From Patescibacteria group bacterium (lineage in GTDB: Bacteria; Patescibacteriota; Minisyncoccia; Phycocordibacterales; CAIRYW01), in NCBI GenBank assembly GCA_030917145.1, contig JAUPVJ010000080.1:1-5319 (forward strand): DNA of 5,319 nucleotides. Reading direction: 5' to 3'. The position numbers and the translations under genes were made by a program. The notes under the pieces were generated by a model. The model saw only the letters and a list, made by a program, of their open reading frames with translations, ran no database searches and was not told the origin of the DNA. Shown here one piece after another: positions 4,618 through 5,319 of the stretch. Every line of letters starts with the position of its first letter. Position 1 is the stretch's first letter.

Positions 4618-5319
4618 TTGTTCTTTTAATAATTCTTACAATTCCCCTTTCCGCATCCACCTCCACTTCGTCGCCATCCTTAAGCGCTTTTGTTGCGATT
4701 TTGGTGCCAATGATGCAAGGTTTATTCATCTCGCGGGCAATGATTGCCGCGTGGCAAGTAACACCCCCTTCGTCTGTTACAAATGCTGAAGCTTTCTTCA
4801 TTGCAGGCATAAAGGCAGGCATTGTCATATAAGACACAAGGACCTCTCCTTCTAGAAAATTACTTATTTCATCTTTTTTTAATATAATTCTTACTTTTCC
4901 AGAAACTTTTCCCACGCAAGCAACCTGACCTGTAAATTCTTCTACTTCATAATTTTTACGATCGAAATCGACCTCAAAATTATCTTTCTTTTGCAAGTCT
5001 TTTAACTCTGCTTCATTTATAATTTCACCGTTGTAGACAAAAACACCTTCAGTTTTTCTTCTATTTAATTCTAATATATCAGGTATCTTAGAATCAAAAA
5101 TTTCATCCCATTCAATGTAAGCCACCAGATCTCCTAAGTTAGGATATAAATTTTTCAAAATTGGAATGATAGAATTCCACAATTTATGAATTACTTGATC
5201 AATATTCTTACGAAGTCTCAAGCAGTATTCTCTTTCTTCTTGCGAAAACCTTTCTTCATCTAATGGTAAAAATTGAGAAATATAGTGCACCTGCCAATAA
5301 TCAAAGAGATCTTTGAGAA
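4607..5319 (-). CDS. PEP-utilising enzyme, C-terminal phosphohistidine domain (5' end outside window)
   Basis: The visible 236 C-terminal residues of a longer protein. A GTG at 5290 could be taken as a start, but the frame stays open to the edge (LKDLFDYWQ before it), so the gene almost surely begins outside. The first half is a helical, charged linker. The last 110 residues are a PEP-utiliser mobile (swivelling) domain: FTGQVACVGKVSGKVRIIL, EGEVLVSYMTMPAFMPAMKKASAFVTDEGG, then VTCHAAIIARE holding the phospho-accepting His (codon 4753-4751), then PCIIGT and LKDGDEVEVDAERGIV. In PEP synthase and pyruvate phosphate dikinase this domain lies mid-protein, before a PEP-binding barrel; here the stop follows directly, as in rifampicin phosphotransferase. 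An N-terminal ATP-grasp (PPDK_N) domain is expected upstream. It probably transfers phosphate from ATP via His to an unknown acceptor. It overlaps the VTT gene by 11 nt. Confidence 0.88.
   Translation of the reverse strand, partial: LKDLFDYWQVHYISQFLPLDEERFSQEEREYCLRLRKNIDQVIHKLWNSIIPILKNLYPNLGDLVAYIEWDEIFDSKIPDILELNRRKTEGVFVYNGEIINEAELKDLQKKDNFEVDFDRKNYEVEEFTGQVACVGKVSGKVRIILKKDEISNFLEGEVLVSYMTMPAFMPAMKKASAFVTDEGGVTCHAAIIAREMNKPCIIGTKIATKALKDGDEVEVDAERGIVRIIKRTSEK

Noticed and set aside
5288..5290. GTG 5290 as the true start of the PEP-utilising gene
   Set aside because: The frame stays open to the window edge with protein-like sequence, and a stand-alone fragment would lack the ATP-binding part the family needs.

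Overview
The window looks like a piece of a small-genome, AT-rich bacterium, most likely of the candidate phyla radiation (Patescibacteria, Parcubacteria-like). This is an inference from the mix of genes: an anchored Gmad2 protein, a stand-alone cytidylate-kinase-like protein, small YtxG/YtxH-type membrane proteins, and a PEP-utilising protein with its His domain at the C-terminus. The short intergenic filler also fits. One gene ends in TGA at its natural end, which fits the standard bacterial code rather than the TGA=Gly code of some CPR lineages. All eight genes lie on the minus strand, so transcription runs from high to low coordinates. The gene at each edge is cut by the window.

Block 1 (about 5319-3378) is a tightly overlapping cluster. 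It starts with a PEP-utilising (phosphohistidine) domain protein whose N-terminus lies outside the window. Next comes a TVP38/DedA-type (VTT domain) membrane protein starting with GTG, 11 nt inside the previous gene. Last is a KynB-like metal-dependent cyclase/hydrolase starting 14 nt inside the VTT gene behind a clear Shine-Dalgarno sequence. The overlaps imply co-transcription and coupled translation. No shared pathway is obvious.

Block 2 (3301-1511) is a single complete ABC exporter half-transporter starting with TTG. Degenerate 7-bp tandem repeats flank it on both sides: 11 contiguous heptads upstream, and four good heptads plus a weak fifth downstream. The three repeat unit types differ in sequence but share the 7-bp period.

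Block 3 (1452-1) is a run of small genes: a cytidylate-kinase-family protein whose P-loop has Thr where Lys is expected, a membrane-anchored Gmad2 domain protein, a small single-span membrane protein, and the start of a YtxH-like protein. The last two resemble the ytxG-ytxH pair of Firmicutes in order and topology. The first two genes each have a TANAAT-type -10 box exactly 6 nt before ATG and no Shine-Dalgarno, suggesting leaderless transcripts.

There are no RNA genes, CRISPR arrays, insertion sequences or convincing hairpin terminators, and no gene-free stretch above 80 nt. Most of the window is ordinary. The points worth a second look are the heptad spacers, the leaderless-type promoters, the lysine-less P-loop, and the substrates of the PEP-utilising protein and the cyclase.
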